Below are positions 17,308 through 25,809 of a DNA stretch of 64,000 nucleotides, one piece after another (the stretch's first letter is position 1; the number at the start of each line of letters is the position of its first letter). Both the position numbers and the translations under genes were made by a program. Source of the DNA: DASQBT01 sp049578545 (GTDB taxonomy: Bacteria > Pseudomonadota > Gammaproteobacteria > Burkholderiales > Thiobacillaceae); NCBI GenBank assembly GCA_049578545.1, contig JBAUMF010000117.1:42047-106046 (forward strand), given 5' to 3'. The notes beneath the pieces were generated by a model. That model was not told where the DNA came from, searched no databases, and worked only from the letters and a program-made list of their open reading frames with translations.

Positions 17308-17858
17308 GCAAAAGGCGGGGCAGATCAGTTTGGCACTTAGTGCTCGGCCTGTTGTGGCTGCTGAGTTATCCGGCCTATGCTGATGCCGAGGTTAAGGTTG
17401 AGGTGGACGCCACCGTGATCCGCATCTCGGCAGAAATAGCCACCAAAGTGAACCGGAAGATAGCATGGCAGGTCCTCAGCGATTACAACCACTGGGCGGA
17501 ATTTGTGCCCGATCTGCTGGTGAGCCGGGTTGTCTCGCAACCGGGCCAGCCGCTGCTGATCGAGCAGCGCGGCCGCATTCCCTGGATGCCCGCCTTTCCG
17601 CTGGTGGTGATTGCGCAGGTGGAAGAAAATCCCTACAAGGGGCTCCGCTTCCAGCGCGTTGCCGGTAACGTAAAAGCATTGGAGGGGGAATGGCGCATCA
17701 AGGGCAGGTCACGCGTTCGCTTGATCTACCATTCCACGGTGGATCTGGGCTTCCCCCTGCCGCCCCAGATGTCACTCGAGATCTTCCGCATTGACGCCAA
17801 GAACCGTCTGGAAGCCATGGCTCGGGAGATGGAACGACGGGCCGGCAACAAGTCCTAG
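17304..17858 (+). CDS. Secreted SRPBCC-fold protein 2 (tandem paralogue)
   Basis: A 184-residue protein with a signal peptide (VWHLVLGLLWLLSYPAYADA). The mature domain parallels the upstream gene: NRKIAWQVLSDYNHWAEFVPDL, then VVSQPGQPLLIEQRG, then GEWRI, and the same helical end. The shared DYN-x-x-AEFVPD signature shows a tandem duplication. The GTG start overlaps the preceding stop, so the two are translationally coupled. The stop codon TAG merges with the first base of a solo MITE-like terminus. Its ligand is unknown. Confidence 0.75.
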   Translation: MSKRRGRSVWHLVLGLLWLLSYPAYADAEVKVEVDATVIRISAEIATKVNRKIAWQVLSDYNHWAEFVPDLLVSRVVSQPGQPLLIEQRGRIPWMPAFPLVVIAQVEENPYKGLRFQRVAGNVKALEGEWRIKGRSRVRLIYHSTVDLGFPLPPQMSLEIFRIDAKNRLEAMAREMERRAGNKS

Positions 17859-17872
17859 GGAACCTCTGCTCA
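17858..17872. repeat. Solo terminus of MITE-like family
   Basis: GGGAACCTCTG at 17858-17868 is identical to the left end of the element between tolQ and tolR. No matching second end is found before the convergent gene ends at 17915. It may be a remnant of a decayed insertion between two convergent transcripts. Confidence 0.4.
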
Positions 17873-17914
17873 ATTGCGGCACGGCCGCACAGGCGATTCA
17901 AGTGCGAACAAAGC

Positions 17915-18847
17915 CTAAGCCGTTGCAGTTGCCACCTGGGTGCGGCGGTTCCAGTCTGCAACATAGAGCAGCACGCCACGCAGTGCACACACCAGCACCA
18001 GGGAGAAGAACAGGCCATACACAATATGCAGGGCCTGGAAGGCGCCATACACCGCGGCGACCGCCAGGCCGAACAGCATTTGCGGACGCTGTTTCAGGGG
18101 TGTGGTGGCAGGATCCGGGATCATGTACAGGGTAAAGATAATGAAGGCGGCACTGGTCATGGGCAGGATGGGCACCGTCCATGGAATGTCAAACAGCCAG
18201 GCACGGATCTGCCCCTGCAGGACAAAACCCGCCAGCCAGGCACCGACCAGAGGCAGGCGCCCGGTGAACAGTCCATGCATGATAATGCCGCTGACCAGCA
18301 CAAAGATGGGCACGCCCCAGTCCCACAGGCCGCTGACGTTCTCGGTGAACTGATACGGCGGAGAGAGGCCGACCGTGTCGGCGAAGATGACCAGGGTGAC
18401 GACCACGGCGATATTAGAAGGATTGAAAATATGCTGGGTCACGCCCGGCGCCACCGGAGCCCGGAACAGAACCTTGGAGGCGATGGCGAAGGCAGTGGCG
18501 AAGACCATGGGCATCAGGCTTTCGCCGGGATAGAGCAGCATGGACAGGGCCATCCCCGGAATGATGGCGGAGGGCAGAAAGTTGAGGAAATTGGCCCAGC
18601 CTCCAGCGAAGCGCAGCGGCCTGTCCCTGGCGCGGGCGTCCACCCATTCCAGCAGCATCTGCGCGGCGATGGCCGTGCCGACGGCCACCGCCGGGTAGGA
18701 CCAGGGCTGCTCGAATCCCAGGACCGCGTGACCGAAGCCGAGGATCCAGGCGAGCATGAGCGCGGTGAAGTACCACAAGGCCACCAGGCGCCGCTGCTGG
18801 TCGGCTTTGGGATAGAACAGCAGGGTTGCATTGTTGAACTGCGCCAT
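17915..18847 (-). CDS. RnfD/NqrB-related membrane protein (UnbU-like)
   Basis: A 310-residue integral membrane protein with about eight to nine hydrophobic helices. It resembles the RnfD/NqrB family and its enediyne-cluster relative UnbU: TQHIFNPSN at about residues 138-145 corresponds to the conserved FNP of NqrB, followed by WGVPIFVLVSG and a MIPDPATTP segment near the end. The Ser/Thr-Gly-Ala-Thr covalent-flavin motif of true NqrB/RnfD is not seen, so an ion-pumping redox role is doubtful. It starts 13 bases after the FG-GAP/UnbV-like gene, and UnbU-UnbV pairs are a known association. Function unknown. Confidence 0.7.
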   Translation of the reverse strand: MAQFNNATLLFYPKADQQRRLVALWYFTALMLAWILGFGHAVLGFEQPWSYPAVAVGTAIAAQMLLEWVDARARDRPLRFAGGWANFLNFLPSAIIPGMALSMLLYPGESLMPMVFATAFAIASKVLFRAPVAPGVTQHIFNPSNIAVVVTLVIFADTVGLSPPYQFTENVSGLWDWGVPIFVLVSGIIMHGLFTGRLPLVGAWLAGFVLQGQIRAWLFDIPWTVPILPMTSAAFIIFTLYMIPDPATTPLKQRPQMLFGLAVAAVYGAFQALHIVYGLFFSLVLVCALRGVLLYVADWNRRTQVATATA

Positions 18848-18860
18848 TTGCCTGTGCCCC

Positions 18861-20801
18861 TTATCCCAACAAAATGGTATGCCAGCCCGGCCGCAGCGTC
18901 AGGCTGCGGGAGCGTACCTGACCGTGATGGTCGCGCCAGCGGATTTCCACCTGCAAGGGCTGATCGGCGGGGAGCTTGCCAAGGCCGAAATGGATCTGCG
19001 GGGCCCGCTTGCCGGACTGGCCGTTGCCACCGTCCACCTGTGCCGTCAGTCGCCTGCCGTCAGGCAGTAACACCTGCGCCTGGGCGCCGATGGCGGGCCA
19101 GCCCCGCGTGTCTGCGCCGGGATGACCGTCACGCACCAGGAGCGCGTGCCCATCCTGCAGCGGGATCAGCAAATGCAGGCCGAGAAACGCATTTTTGGTC
19201 GGATTGTCGTTGTGGTAGAAGTAGGAGTCCTCCCACTGATTGGCGAAAACGAAGTCCAGAGCCCCGTCCCCATCCACATCGGCGATGGCCACTCCGCGTG
19301 TAACCATGGGCTGGCCCAGTCCGATTTTCTTGGCAATGTCAAAGTATTTCCCTGAGGCATCACGTACGAAAAACGCGTTCGGATCGTGGCCGCTGATGTC
19401 GGTGCCTGCCTGGAATTTGGGCCAGTGGCGCGGATCGGTGAGCAGGGCGTCATTGGCGGTGCCCAGCGCCTGCAATTCGGGCCAGCGGTTGATTTTGCCC
19501 TTGATGAAGCCGGTGGCCTGGATTGCCTCCAGCACGCCGTCATTGTCAAAGTCATCCAGCTTGGAATCCCAGCCCCAGCCGCTGCGTGACAGGCCCAGCC
19601 GTTCAGCACCCTGGACGTAGGGCGCGATACCATCGCGCATGCGCCAGGTCTCCCCGGTACTGAGCCAGAGGAAATGGCCTTCCTGCAAAGCCCAGGGGGA
19701 GGAGATGTTGCTGACGTAGATATCCATCAAACCGTCGCCGTTGATGTCGGCCATGTCGGCGCCCATGCCTTTGCAGGAATCCTGGCCGAGGACAAAGGAT
19801 TTTGGCGTGGTGAAGCTGCCTTCGCCATGCAGTACCTCGAACCGGAGCTTGCCCGGCGTGGACAGGTTGTGCAGCAGACGGTCGGAGCCGAAGTCGTTGG
19901 CAAAATAGATCTCCGGCAGAAGATCGCCATCCAGGTCACCTGCCGCCAGTGCCAGGGTCCAGCCACGGGCAACTTCTTCCGGTAGCACGTGAGATTCGTC
20001 GCGATAGCGAACCGACGGCTTGCTGCCGGACTGCGCGCCAGCCCAGAGCAGAAGCCGGTTCCAGCCGCCGTTGACGGAGCGGGAGGTGGACTGCGGCATG
20101 ACCATCACGCCGCTTGCCTTGGCATCGAGCAGACGCGAGCCGTCCGGGTAGGTGTTGCCGATCACCAGGTCCAGATGGCCGTCGCCATCCAGGTCGGCCA
20201 GTGTTGCGGCGTTGCTGTACCAGCGCTCGAATCTTGGCGCCACTTCTACTGCGACGTATGCATCCCGGCTCGGCGGTTTGCCGGCGCTGTCCGACTTGCG
20301 CAGGAACGCGATGGGGGGGCGGCCCCAGTAATAAACCAGAAAGTCCGCGTAGCCATCCTCGTTGAGGTCGGCGATCAGACAGCCCATGGGTGCCATGGTG
20401 CTGTCGTAGGGCAGAGGCGCGGCGGTGAGGAGAAAGGGGGCATAGCGATTGCCGGTACCCGGTACGGGCAAGACGTTGACCTGATCCGAGCGCGGCTCGA
20501 CATGACACAGGTCATTGGGCAGGCCGTCCCCATCCACATCACCCAGCGCGGCGGCGGCACCCATGGCGGATACCCAGGCGGAAATCCTTTCCATGCTGGG
20601 GTGCACCGGCCGCGTCTTGCGCCCGACGTATCCGGCTGGTTTGGGCAGATCGAAGCGGGTGAAGTGGAAGCGCTGGGCCATCGCTGCCTGTTCTTCGGGC
20701 GAGGGTACGTGCGGCAGCGCCATGCCATAGAGGATCACTACAGTAACGATGGAAGCCAGCAGCGTTGCATGGCGGAAGAAGGCGGACTTAGTGGTTTTCA
20801 T
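18861..20801 (-). CDS. FG-GAP / ASPIC-UnbV domain secreted protein (CRTAC1-like)
   Basis: A 646-residue exported protein. Residues 13-30 form a signal or anchor helix. Seven calcium-loop FG-GAP repeats are visible: DVDGDGLPND, DLNEDGYADF, DLDGDGHLDL, DLDGDLLPEI, DINGDGLMDI, DFDNDGVLEA and DVDGDGALDF, predicting a beta-propeller. The last 100 residues (GWPAIGAQAQVLLPDGRRL to GLGKLPADQPLQVEIRWRD) match the ASPIC/UnbV domain. UnbV proteins occur in enediyne clusters and many other bacteria with no known activity; calcium-dependent binding outside the membrane is the likely property. The downstream UnbU-like gene is probably its partner. Confidence 0.85.
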   Translation of the reverse strand: MKTTKSAFFRHATLLASIVTVVILYGMALPHVPSPEEQAAMAQRFHFTRFDLPKPAGYVGRKTRPVHPSMERISAWVSAMGAAAALGDVDGDGLPNDLCHVEPRSDQVNVLPVPGTGNRYAPFLLTAAPLPYDSTMAPMGCLIADLNEDGYADFLVYYWGRPPIAFLRKSDSAGKPPSRDAYVAVEVAPRFERWYSNAATLADLDGDGHLDLVIGNTYPDGSRLLDAKASGVMVMPQSTSRSVNGGWNRLLLWAGAQSGSKPSVRYRDESHVLPEEVARGWTLALAAGDLDGDLLPEIYFANDFGSDRLLHNLSTPGKLRFEVLHGEGSFTTPKSFVLGQDSCKGMGADMADINGDGLMDIYVSNISSPWALQEGHFLWLSTGETWRMRDGIAPYVQGAERLGLSRSGWGWDSKLDDFDNDGVLEAIQATGFIKGKINRWPELQALGTANDALLTDPRHWPKFQAGTDISGHDPNAFFVRDASGKYFDIAKKIGLGQPMVTRGVAIADVDGDGALDFVFANQWEDSYFYHNDNPTKNAFLGLHLLIPLQDGHALLVRDGHPGADTRGWPAIGAQAQVLLPDGRRLTAQVDGGNGQSGKRAPQIHFGLGKLPADQPLQVEIRWRDHHGQVRSRSLTLRPGWHTILLG

Positions 20802-20840
20802 CCTTAGCTTAAGCGAATTTGAGATCCGGTGACCAGTGCT

Positions 20841-20876
20841 GCAAGCGTAATTCTAGCGGAATTGTAAAGCGCTTGC
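20841..20876. repeat. Double inverted repeat between ABC permease and UnbV-like genes
   Basis: Outer arms GCAAGCG (20841-20847) and CGCTTGC (20870-20876) enclose inner arms AATTC (20849-20853) and GAATT (20859-20863). The symmetry of both pairs about one centre suggests an operator or RNA hairpin in the leader of the minus-strand UnbV-like gene. No T-run on either side. Confidence 0.55.
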
Positions 20877-20883
20877 CTACCCG

Positions 20884-22155
20884 TCAGGTTCTGCCCCTGT
20901 AACGCAGAATCGCCACACTGTGACACAGGGCGGAAAACGCCAGCAGGCCCAGAGACATGGGCAAAACCTGCAGTATCCCGCCGCCACGCACGAATACTTC
21001 AAGAAAGCCATCCAGGCCCCAGGACAGCGGTGAAAGCACGGCCAGCTTCTGCATAAGCACGGGCATGACTGCCTTGGGTACCAGGATGCCGCCCAGGGCG
21101 GCCATGATCATGACCGTGGCGGAGCTGAAGCTTGCGGCCTGCTCGGCGGTCCGTGCATACATGGATACGGCGATGCCGAAGCCGATGGCGGCGAGGCTGG
21201 CTGCGGCGCCCAGGAGCAGAAGGGCAAAGGGGGCGTTACCCAGTTCGAGCCTGTCACCGCCTAACAGCGGAAGCACATAGACGCTGACAGCCAGGATGGA
21301 AGCCATCTGGATCTGGTTGATCACGAAGTAGGGGACGGCCTTGCCACCCAGCACCACCCAGGCCGGCACCGTCATGGTCTGCAGGCGGAACAGGTTGCCC
21401 TGCTCGCGCTCGTGGATGAAGGAAACCGACAGCGGTACGGTAAGAAAGAACATGGCCAGCAGGGTCCAGGCCGGTGCGTTCTGCTGCACCGAGCTGGGCG
21501 TGGCTTCGTTTTGGTTGCGGCTCACCGATTCATTGTGCAGCGGGGCGAACAGGCGCTCCTTCTTGTCGTCAGGCAGAGGGACGTAGCGATCGCCCAGGGT
21601 CACGCGCAGGATCTGGTCCAGCTGTTGGCGTCCGAGCTGCATCTCGGCCTCCTGCAAGGCCAGGCCAAGGGCGCCTTCCAGCAACTTGCGATAGTCGGAG
21701 CGCAGGGCGGGATCCGCCATTACCTGCACTTGCACCGGCTGTTCACGGCGCAGATCGGCGGGTACCTTGGCCAGGATTTCTCCAGCGCGCCGCCGCGCCT
21801 GCTCTGTAGCACCGGCGGGAATGAGGACGGCGAATTTGTAACGCCCCTCCTGCAGCCAATGCCGAACCTGCTCCACGGTCGCCTGGCCGGTTTGGGCGAG
21901 CTGGATATGAGGATTGGCACGGAGGGCGCGAACCACACCCTGCCCCACCTCGTCGCTATCCTGCGTCACGACCAGGACGGGGAAGGCGGCGCCGGGCCGG
22001 TCGCCGAAGGCATCCCTGAGTGCCAGCGAGAGAATGAGCACAAACAATACCGGCATGACAAAGAACAAAACCAGTGCCTGCCGATCCCGTGCGATGATGC
22101 GGGTGTCCTTTATGACGCTGGCGCGGAAGCGGGACAACTCGCTGATGATTCTCAT
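20884..22155 (-). CDS. ABC-2 type transporter permease
   Basis: About 423 residues from the ATG at 22155, which overlaps the ATPase stop as ATGA; open frame upstream to 22320 is only the shadow of the ATPase gene. Layout is that of ABC-2 exporters (YhhJ/LinearMycin type): one N-terminal helix (ALVLFFVMPVLFVLILSLAL), a large extracytoplasmic domain of about 200 residues, then five helices starting at LLAMFFLTVPLSVSFIHERE with the conserved ERE-x-G-x-x-x-RL segment. It should export a small hydrophobic compound or a lipid. It lies upstream of the UnbV-like gene on the same strand. Confidence 0.85.
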   Translation of the reverse strand: MRIISELSRFRASVIKDTRIIARDRQALVLFFVMPVLFVLILSLALRDAFGDRPGAAFPVLVVTQDSDEVGQGVVRALRANPHIQLAQTGQATVEQVRHWLQEGRYKFAVLIPAGATEQARRRAGEILAKVPADLRREQPVQVQVMADPALRSDYRKLLEGALGLALQEAEMQLGRQQLDQILRVTLGDRYVPLPDDKKERLFAPLHNESVSRNQNEATPSSVQQNAPAWTLLAMFFLTVPLSVSFIHEREQGNLFRLQTMTVPAWVVLGGKAVPYFVINQIQMASILAVSVYVLPLLGGDRLELGNAPFALLLLGAAASLAAIGFGIAVSMYARTAEQAASFSSATVMIMAALGGILVPKAVMPVLMQKLAVLSPLSWGLDGFLEVFVRGGGILQVLPMSLGLLAFSALCHSVAILRYRGRT

Positions 22156-23153
22156 GTCTGCTCGCAACGAGCGGCCTCCCCGTCGATACAATTCAGGAAG
22201 ACGTGTTCCAGGGTGGAACCGCCAAAACCCATGGACTCGACGCCCAGCCCCGCTTCCTTCAGAGCCCGCATGAGCGCCAAGGCCGCGAGGTCGGCGTGCA
22301 CACCGGTAGCTCGAAGACAACGGCCATTGATGCTGAAATCGCCCAGTTCCTGCAGCCTGCTCAATACGCCATCCAGGCCAGGCGGGGGGTCACGATCAAG
22401 CCAGATCTGGATGACTTCATCGCGTTGTGTGGCAAGCAGTTCCTGCACCTTGCCCTCGGTTACGAGTTTTCCATGATTCATGATGGCGACGTGATGGCAA
22501 AGTTGCTCGGCCTCGTCCATGTAATGGGTGGAGAGCAGGATGGTGACGCCGGCGGCATGCAGTTCCCGCAGCCGCTGGTGGATCAATGCGCGCGAATGAG
22601 GGTCGATGGCCACCGTGGGCTCGTCCAGGATGAGGAGCTGGGGTTCATGGATCAGCCCGATCACAAGGTTGAGCCGCCGCTTGAAACCACCTGAAAAATG
22701 TGCCACCGGAGTGTTGGCCAGTTCGCCAACCTCTGCCAGATTCAGGCAGGCCTGCACCCGCTCTTCCAGGTGATTACCGGTCAGGTTCTGCATGCGGCCG
22801 AAGTACTCCAGGTTTTCGCGTGCGGTGAGCGTGGGATACAGTGCCGGTTCCTGGGGCACCACGCCGAGCAGTTGTTTGACTTCAGCGGGAGAATTCAGCA
22901 TGTCCCGGCCTTCCACCTGTACCGAGCCGGAAGTGGGCTTCATCAGGCCACACAGGATGGTGAGCAGGGTCGTCTTGCCCGCCCCGTTTGGGCCGAGGAT
23001 GCCGTAAATGACACCGCGAGGAACGCTTATCGTAAGGTCATTCAGGGCGGGTGGTCCATCAGGCCTGAACCGCTTGGTGAGGCCCGTCACCTCGACCGCC
23101 GGCATGCCAGGGCTGGCTGGCGTGGATTGGAAGGCTGGGGCACAGGCAATCAT
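22152..23153 (-). CDS. ABC transporter ATP-binding protein
   Basis: A 333-residue ABC ATPase of the drug/antibiotic exporter type. Walker A is GPNGAGKTT, the Q-loop VPQEPALYP, the signature a variant FSGGFKRR in place of LSGGQ, Walker B LLILDEPTVAIDP, and the H-loop LLSTHYMDEAEQL. A C-terminal extension of about 90 residues (GLDGVLSRLQELGDF to GFGGSTLEHVFLN) resembles the DUF4162-type tail of exporters. It forms a two-gene unit with the permease and probably heads the minus-strand run through UnbV- and UnbU-like genes. The start could instead be the ATG at 23105 (MPAVEVTGLTKRF). Confidence 0.92.
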   Translation of the reverse strand: MIACAPAFQSTPASPGMPAVEVTGLTKRFRPDGPPALNDLTISVPRGVIYGILGPNGAGKTTLLTILCGLMKPTSGSVQVEGRDMLNSPAEVKQLLGVVPQEPALYPTLTARENLEYFGRMQNLTGNHLEERVQACLNLAEVGELANTPVAHFSGGFKRRLNLVIGLIHEPQLLILDEPTVAIDPHSRALIHQRLRELHAAGVTILLSTHYMDEAEQLCHHVAIMNHGKLVTEGKVQELLATQRDEVIQIWLDRDPPPGLDGVLSRLQELGDFSINGRCLRATGVHADLAALALMRALKEAGLGVESMGFGGSTLEHVFLNCIDGEAARCEQT

Positions 23154-23623
23154 CTGAATTGTGTTCTCTGGGAAAGCACTGGTTTATTGGGCATCGCGAG
23201 GAGTGGAACGACGAGGCGATCCAATGAAACAGTGATTTTATGCCGAACTGGATTGCTGCGCACCGCCTGCAGTGGCAAAAATATGGATGAAGCAGCCTTT
23301 CCCTGGTACGCATCGCCTCTCGCCAGCCACGCATCATGCCAAATTGGTTTGAACAGGACCTGGCCAGGATGTTCAGCAGCAAGCTGGCGATACGATTCTG
23401 ACAACGGCATTTTGAGGCGTCAAACTCGGGTTGTCCGCCTGCCAAGAGCTGAGGAATCCATGCTGGCATGGTTGCTGTGTCAGGCGAACATCCCGCGCGA
23501 AGCGCCGGATAGCTGGCTGATTTTACCGGGTGGACACAAAGTGACCAAATCGGGGTGGCGTGAGATATCGCAGATGGCAAACGCAACAATGGGATTTGTC
23601 ATATTTGCGATATATTTAGACAA
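23154..23623. other. Divergent intergenic region with dispersed repeat
   Basis: About 470 bases between divergent genes. Reading frames have no domain-like features. It contains one dispersed repeat (listed separately) and should carry promoters for the ABC/Unb run and for the EEP/clsB pair. Confidence 0.5.
23192..23261. repeat. Dispersed intergenic repeat, copy 1
   Basis: Contains CGCGAGGAGTGGAACGACG, GGCGATCCA and, inverted, TGGATTGCTGCG. This matches the widespread bacterial repeat with CATTGCGAGGAGCGAAGCGAC and GCAATCC cores. Related copies lie at 33.5 and 42.8 kb. Confidence 0.5.
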
Positions 23624-24376
23624 ATGACTTCGCTTCTTCATGTCGCCAGCTATAACATCCATAAGGGAGTGTCGCATTTCAACCGCAGGCTTACCGTGCA
23701 CGAGGTGCGTGATCACCTCCGGCAACTGGGTGTGGAAATCGTATTTCTCCAGGAAGTGCAGGGCACTCATGACAAGCGGGCCAGTTCCTTCAGCCACTGG
23801 CCAGACCAGCCGCAGCACGAGTTTCTCGCCGACAGGGTGTTCGCCGACTTTGCCTACGGCAAGAATTCGGTTTACAACCATGGTCATCACGGCAATGCCA
23901 TCCTGTCCCGTTATCCCATCCTGCGCTGGGACAACGTGGACATTTCCGCACACGCCTTTGAAGCGCGCGGAATGCTGCATTGTGAGCTGCAGTTGCCTGG
24001 CTTGAAGCAGCCGCTGCATTGCATCAATGTGCACCTTGGCCTGACCGAAGGTGGCCGCCGGAGACAGATTGACATGATCTCGCGTCGAATTCGGGAAATG
24101 GTTCCGGACAACGCACCGCTGATTCTGGCCGGAGATTTCAACGACTGGCGCATCCGCGCCTGCCATTACATGCGCGATGAATTGGGTCTGAGTGAAGTGT
24201 TTGAAACTCACGAGGGCCAGCCAGCAAAAAGTTTTCCGTCGGCGATGCCTATATTTCAATTGGACCGCATCTACACACGCGGCTTCCAGGTCCAGTCAGT
24301 CGCTGTTCATTCCGGCTTCCCCTGGCGCCGGTTCTCTGATCACGCGGCGTTGACAGCGACCCTGATCCCGGGATGA
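23624..24376 (+). CDS. Endonuclease/exonuclease/phosphatase (EEP) family protein, YbhP-like
   Basis: A 250-residue EEP-fold metal-dependent phosphoesterase. Landmarks are ASYNIHKGVS near residue 8, EIVFLQEVQG (the metal-binding Glu) near 38, the HHGNAILSRYPI block, INVHLGLTEGGRRRQ, LAGDFNDWR (catalytic Asp/Asn) and the final FSDHAALTATL (catalytic Asp-His). In E. coli ybhP precedes the cardiolipin synthase gene clsB, as here with a 4-base ATGA overlap, which points to a phospholipid or related phosphodiester substrate rather than DNA. The substrate is unknown. Confidence 0.88.
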   Translation: MTSLLHVASYNIHKGVSHFNRRLTVHEVRDHLRQLGVEIVFLQEVQGTHDKRASSFSHWPDQPQHEFLADRVFADFAYGKNSVYNHGHHGNAILSRYPILRWDNVDISAHAFEARGMLHCELQLPGLKQPLHCINVHLGLTEGGRRRQIDMISRRIREMVPDNAPLILAGDFNDWRIRACHYMRDELGLSEVFETHEGQPAKSFPSAMPIFQLDRIYTRGFQVQSVAVHSGFPWRRFSDHAALTATLIPG

Positions 24377-25569
24377 GCAAACGCTCACGCAAAGGTCTTT
24401 TCTCCCATCGATCCATCCGCTTTCTTCCGGGCAACCAGTTAAGGCTGCTGCAAAACGGCGACATGTTTTTCCCTGCCCTCGAGTCGGCCATTCATGGTGC
24501 CCAGCAGGAAATATTCATGGAAATGTATATTTTCCTTGATGATGTGATTGGCAATCGAATAGGTGCAGCGCTGCACGCGGCAGCGGGGAGAGGCGTCAAG
24601 GTGCGGTTGATGGTGGATGCCTTTGGATCGAATGAGACACCGATGAATTTTTTTTCCAAGCTGGAAGAGACCGGCGTATCCATCCATATCTATCGACCCA
24701 AGCGGGGCCTGATGCATCTGAAGCGCCATCGCCTGCGCCGTTTGCATCGCAAGCTGGCGTGCATTGACGGAACTACAGCGTTTGCAGGCGGAATCAATAT
24801 CCAGGACGATCTGGATGTGCCGGGCATAACCCAGCCAAGGTTCGATTATGCCGTGCAGATACACGGCCCACTGGTTGATGTGGTCAGGGAGCAAATGGCG
24901 TCGTTGTGGCGGCTGCTCGAGTGGACCCGGCAACAGAGCCGGCCGGAGAAACTGTTGCCATCGATCGTGCCCGTGCCAGCGGGCGATCAACGCGCTGCCT
25001 TGGTGATCCGGGACAATCTCTTTCATCGGCGGGATATCGAACGTGCCTATTTGTCCGCTATCGGGCAAGCACGCCATGAAATCATCCTCGCCAATGCCTA
25101 TTTCATTCCTGGCCGTCGTATTCGTCGCGCGCTGATTGAGGCAGCCCGCCGCGGGGTGGTCGTCATCCTGCTGCTGCAAGGGCGTGTCGATTACTGGTTG
25201 CAGCATTTCGCGACTCTGGCGCTCTATGGTCAATTGCTGAACGAGGGCATCTCGATTTACGAATATCAGGTGGCCAATATTCACGCCAAGGCCGCCGTGA
25301 TCGATTCACATTGGGCTACAGTGGGTTCCAGCAATCTGGATCCCTTCAGTCTGGTCCTCGCACGCGAAGCCAATGTGGTGGTGGAGGACAAGGCCTTTGC
25401 CGTCGAGTTGCGGGACAGCCTCTATCGGGCCATGGAAAAGCAAAGTGGCAAGGTTGATCCGAAATCCTGGGAACGTCGCACCTCGCTGCAGAAAATTCGC
25501 GACTGGACGGCCTATGGAATAGTGCGCATTCTGGCGGCGATCGCCAGCCCGCGCGATCGGATATATTGA
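24373..25569 (+). CDS. clsB: Cardiolipin synthase B-type phospholipase D enzyme
   Basis: A 398-residue PLD-superfamily enzyme with two HKD motifs: HRKLACIDGTTAFAGGIN around residues 126-143 and HAKAAVIDSHWATVGSSN around residues 304-321. There is no N-terminal membrane helix pair, which separates ClsB from ClsA. ClsB makes cardiolipin from two phosphatidylglycerols and can also exchange head groups. The pairing with an EEP-family gene matches the ybhP-clsB order. Downstream, 240 bases separate it from the convergent pgi; no clear terminator is seen there. Confidence 0.9.
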   Translation: MSKRSRKGLFSHRSIRFLPGNQLRLLQNGDMFFPALESAIHGAQQEIFMEMYIFLDDVIGNRIGAALHAAAGRGVKVRLMVDAFGSNETPMNFFSKLEETGVSIHIYRPKRGLMHLKRHRLRRLHRKLACIDGTTAFAGGINIQDDLDVPGITQPRFDYAVQIHGPLVDVVREQMASLWRLLEWTRQQSRPEKLLPSIVPVPAGDQRAALVIRDNLFHRRDIERAYLSAIGQARHEIILANAYFIPGRRIRRALIEAARRGVVVILLLQGRVDYWLQHFATLALYGQLLNEGISIYEYQVANIHAKAAVIDSHWATVGSSNLDPFSLVLAREANVVVEDKAFAVELRDSLYRAMEKQSGKVDPKSWERRTSLQKIRDWTAYGIVRILAAIASPRDRIY

Positions 25570-25809
25570 AGCACGAAGAACGCAAAAGACGCCAGACCAG
25601 GCAATGCGCGGGTATGGGCCCGCCGGCTCTTCGCAAGCCGCATTTGGTCTGATCAAGGCAGCGGCCGGGGCAGGGCGGCGGTAAAGAGTTGTCGGGGATT
25701 GCCTGACAGCAAATGACCTGCTCTTGCTTGGCCAAGAGTAAAGTAACTGGCTGCAAAGCAGGAATAATCGGGATAGTGAAATCCCGGCCCGGAGAGGCTA
25801 CCCTTCGTT

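Noticed and set aside
18026..19303. A 425-codon plus-strand frame across the UnbU-like and UnbV-like genes
   Set aside because: Low-complexity Gln/Gly/His-rich translation typical of an antisense shadow; it spans two real minus-strand genes.
16723..22155. An enediyne biosynthetic cluster
   Set aside because: UnbU- and UnbV-like proteins are present, but there is no warhead polyketide synthase or other enediyne gene.
22155..22320. Upstream extension of the ABC permease by 55 residues
   Set aside because: These codons lie within the ATPase gene and give no signal or domain; the ATG overlapping the ATPase stop is the better start.
21412..22476. A 354-codon plus-strand frame opposite the ABC transporter genes
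   Set aside because: Antisense to a permease and ATPase with clear motifs and an ATGA junction.
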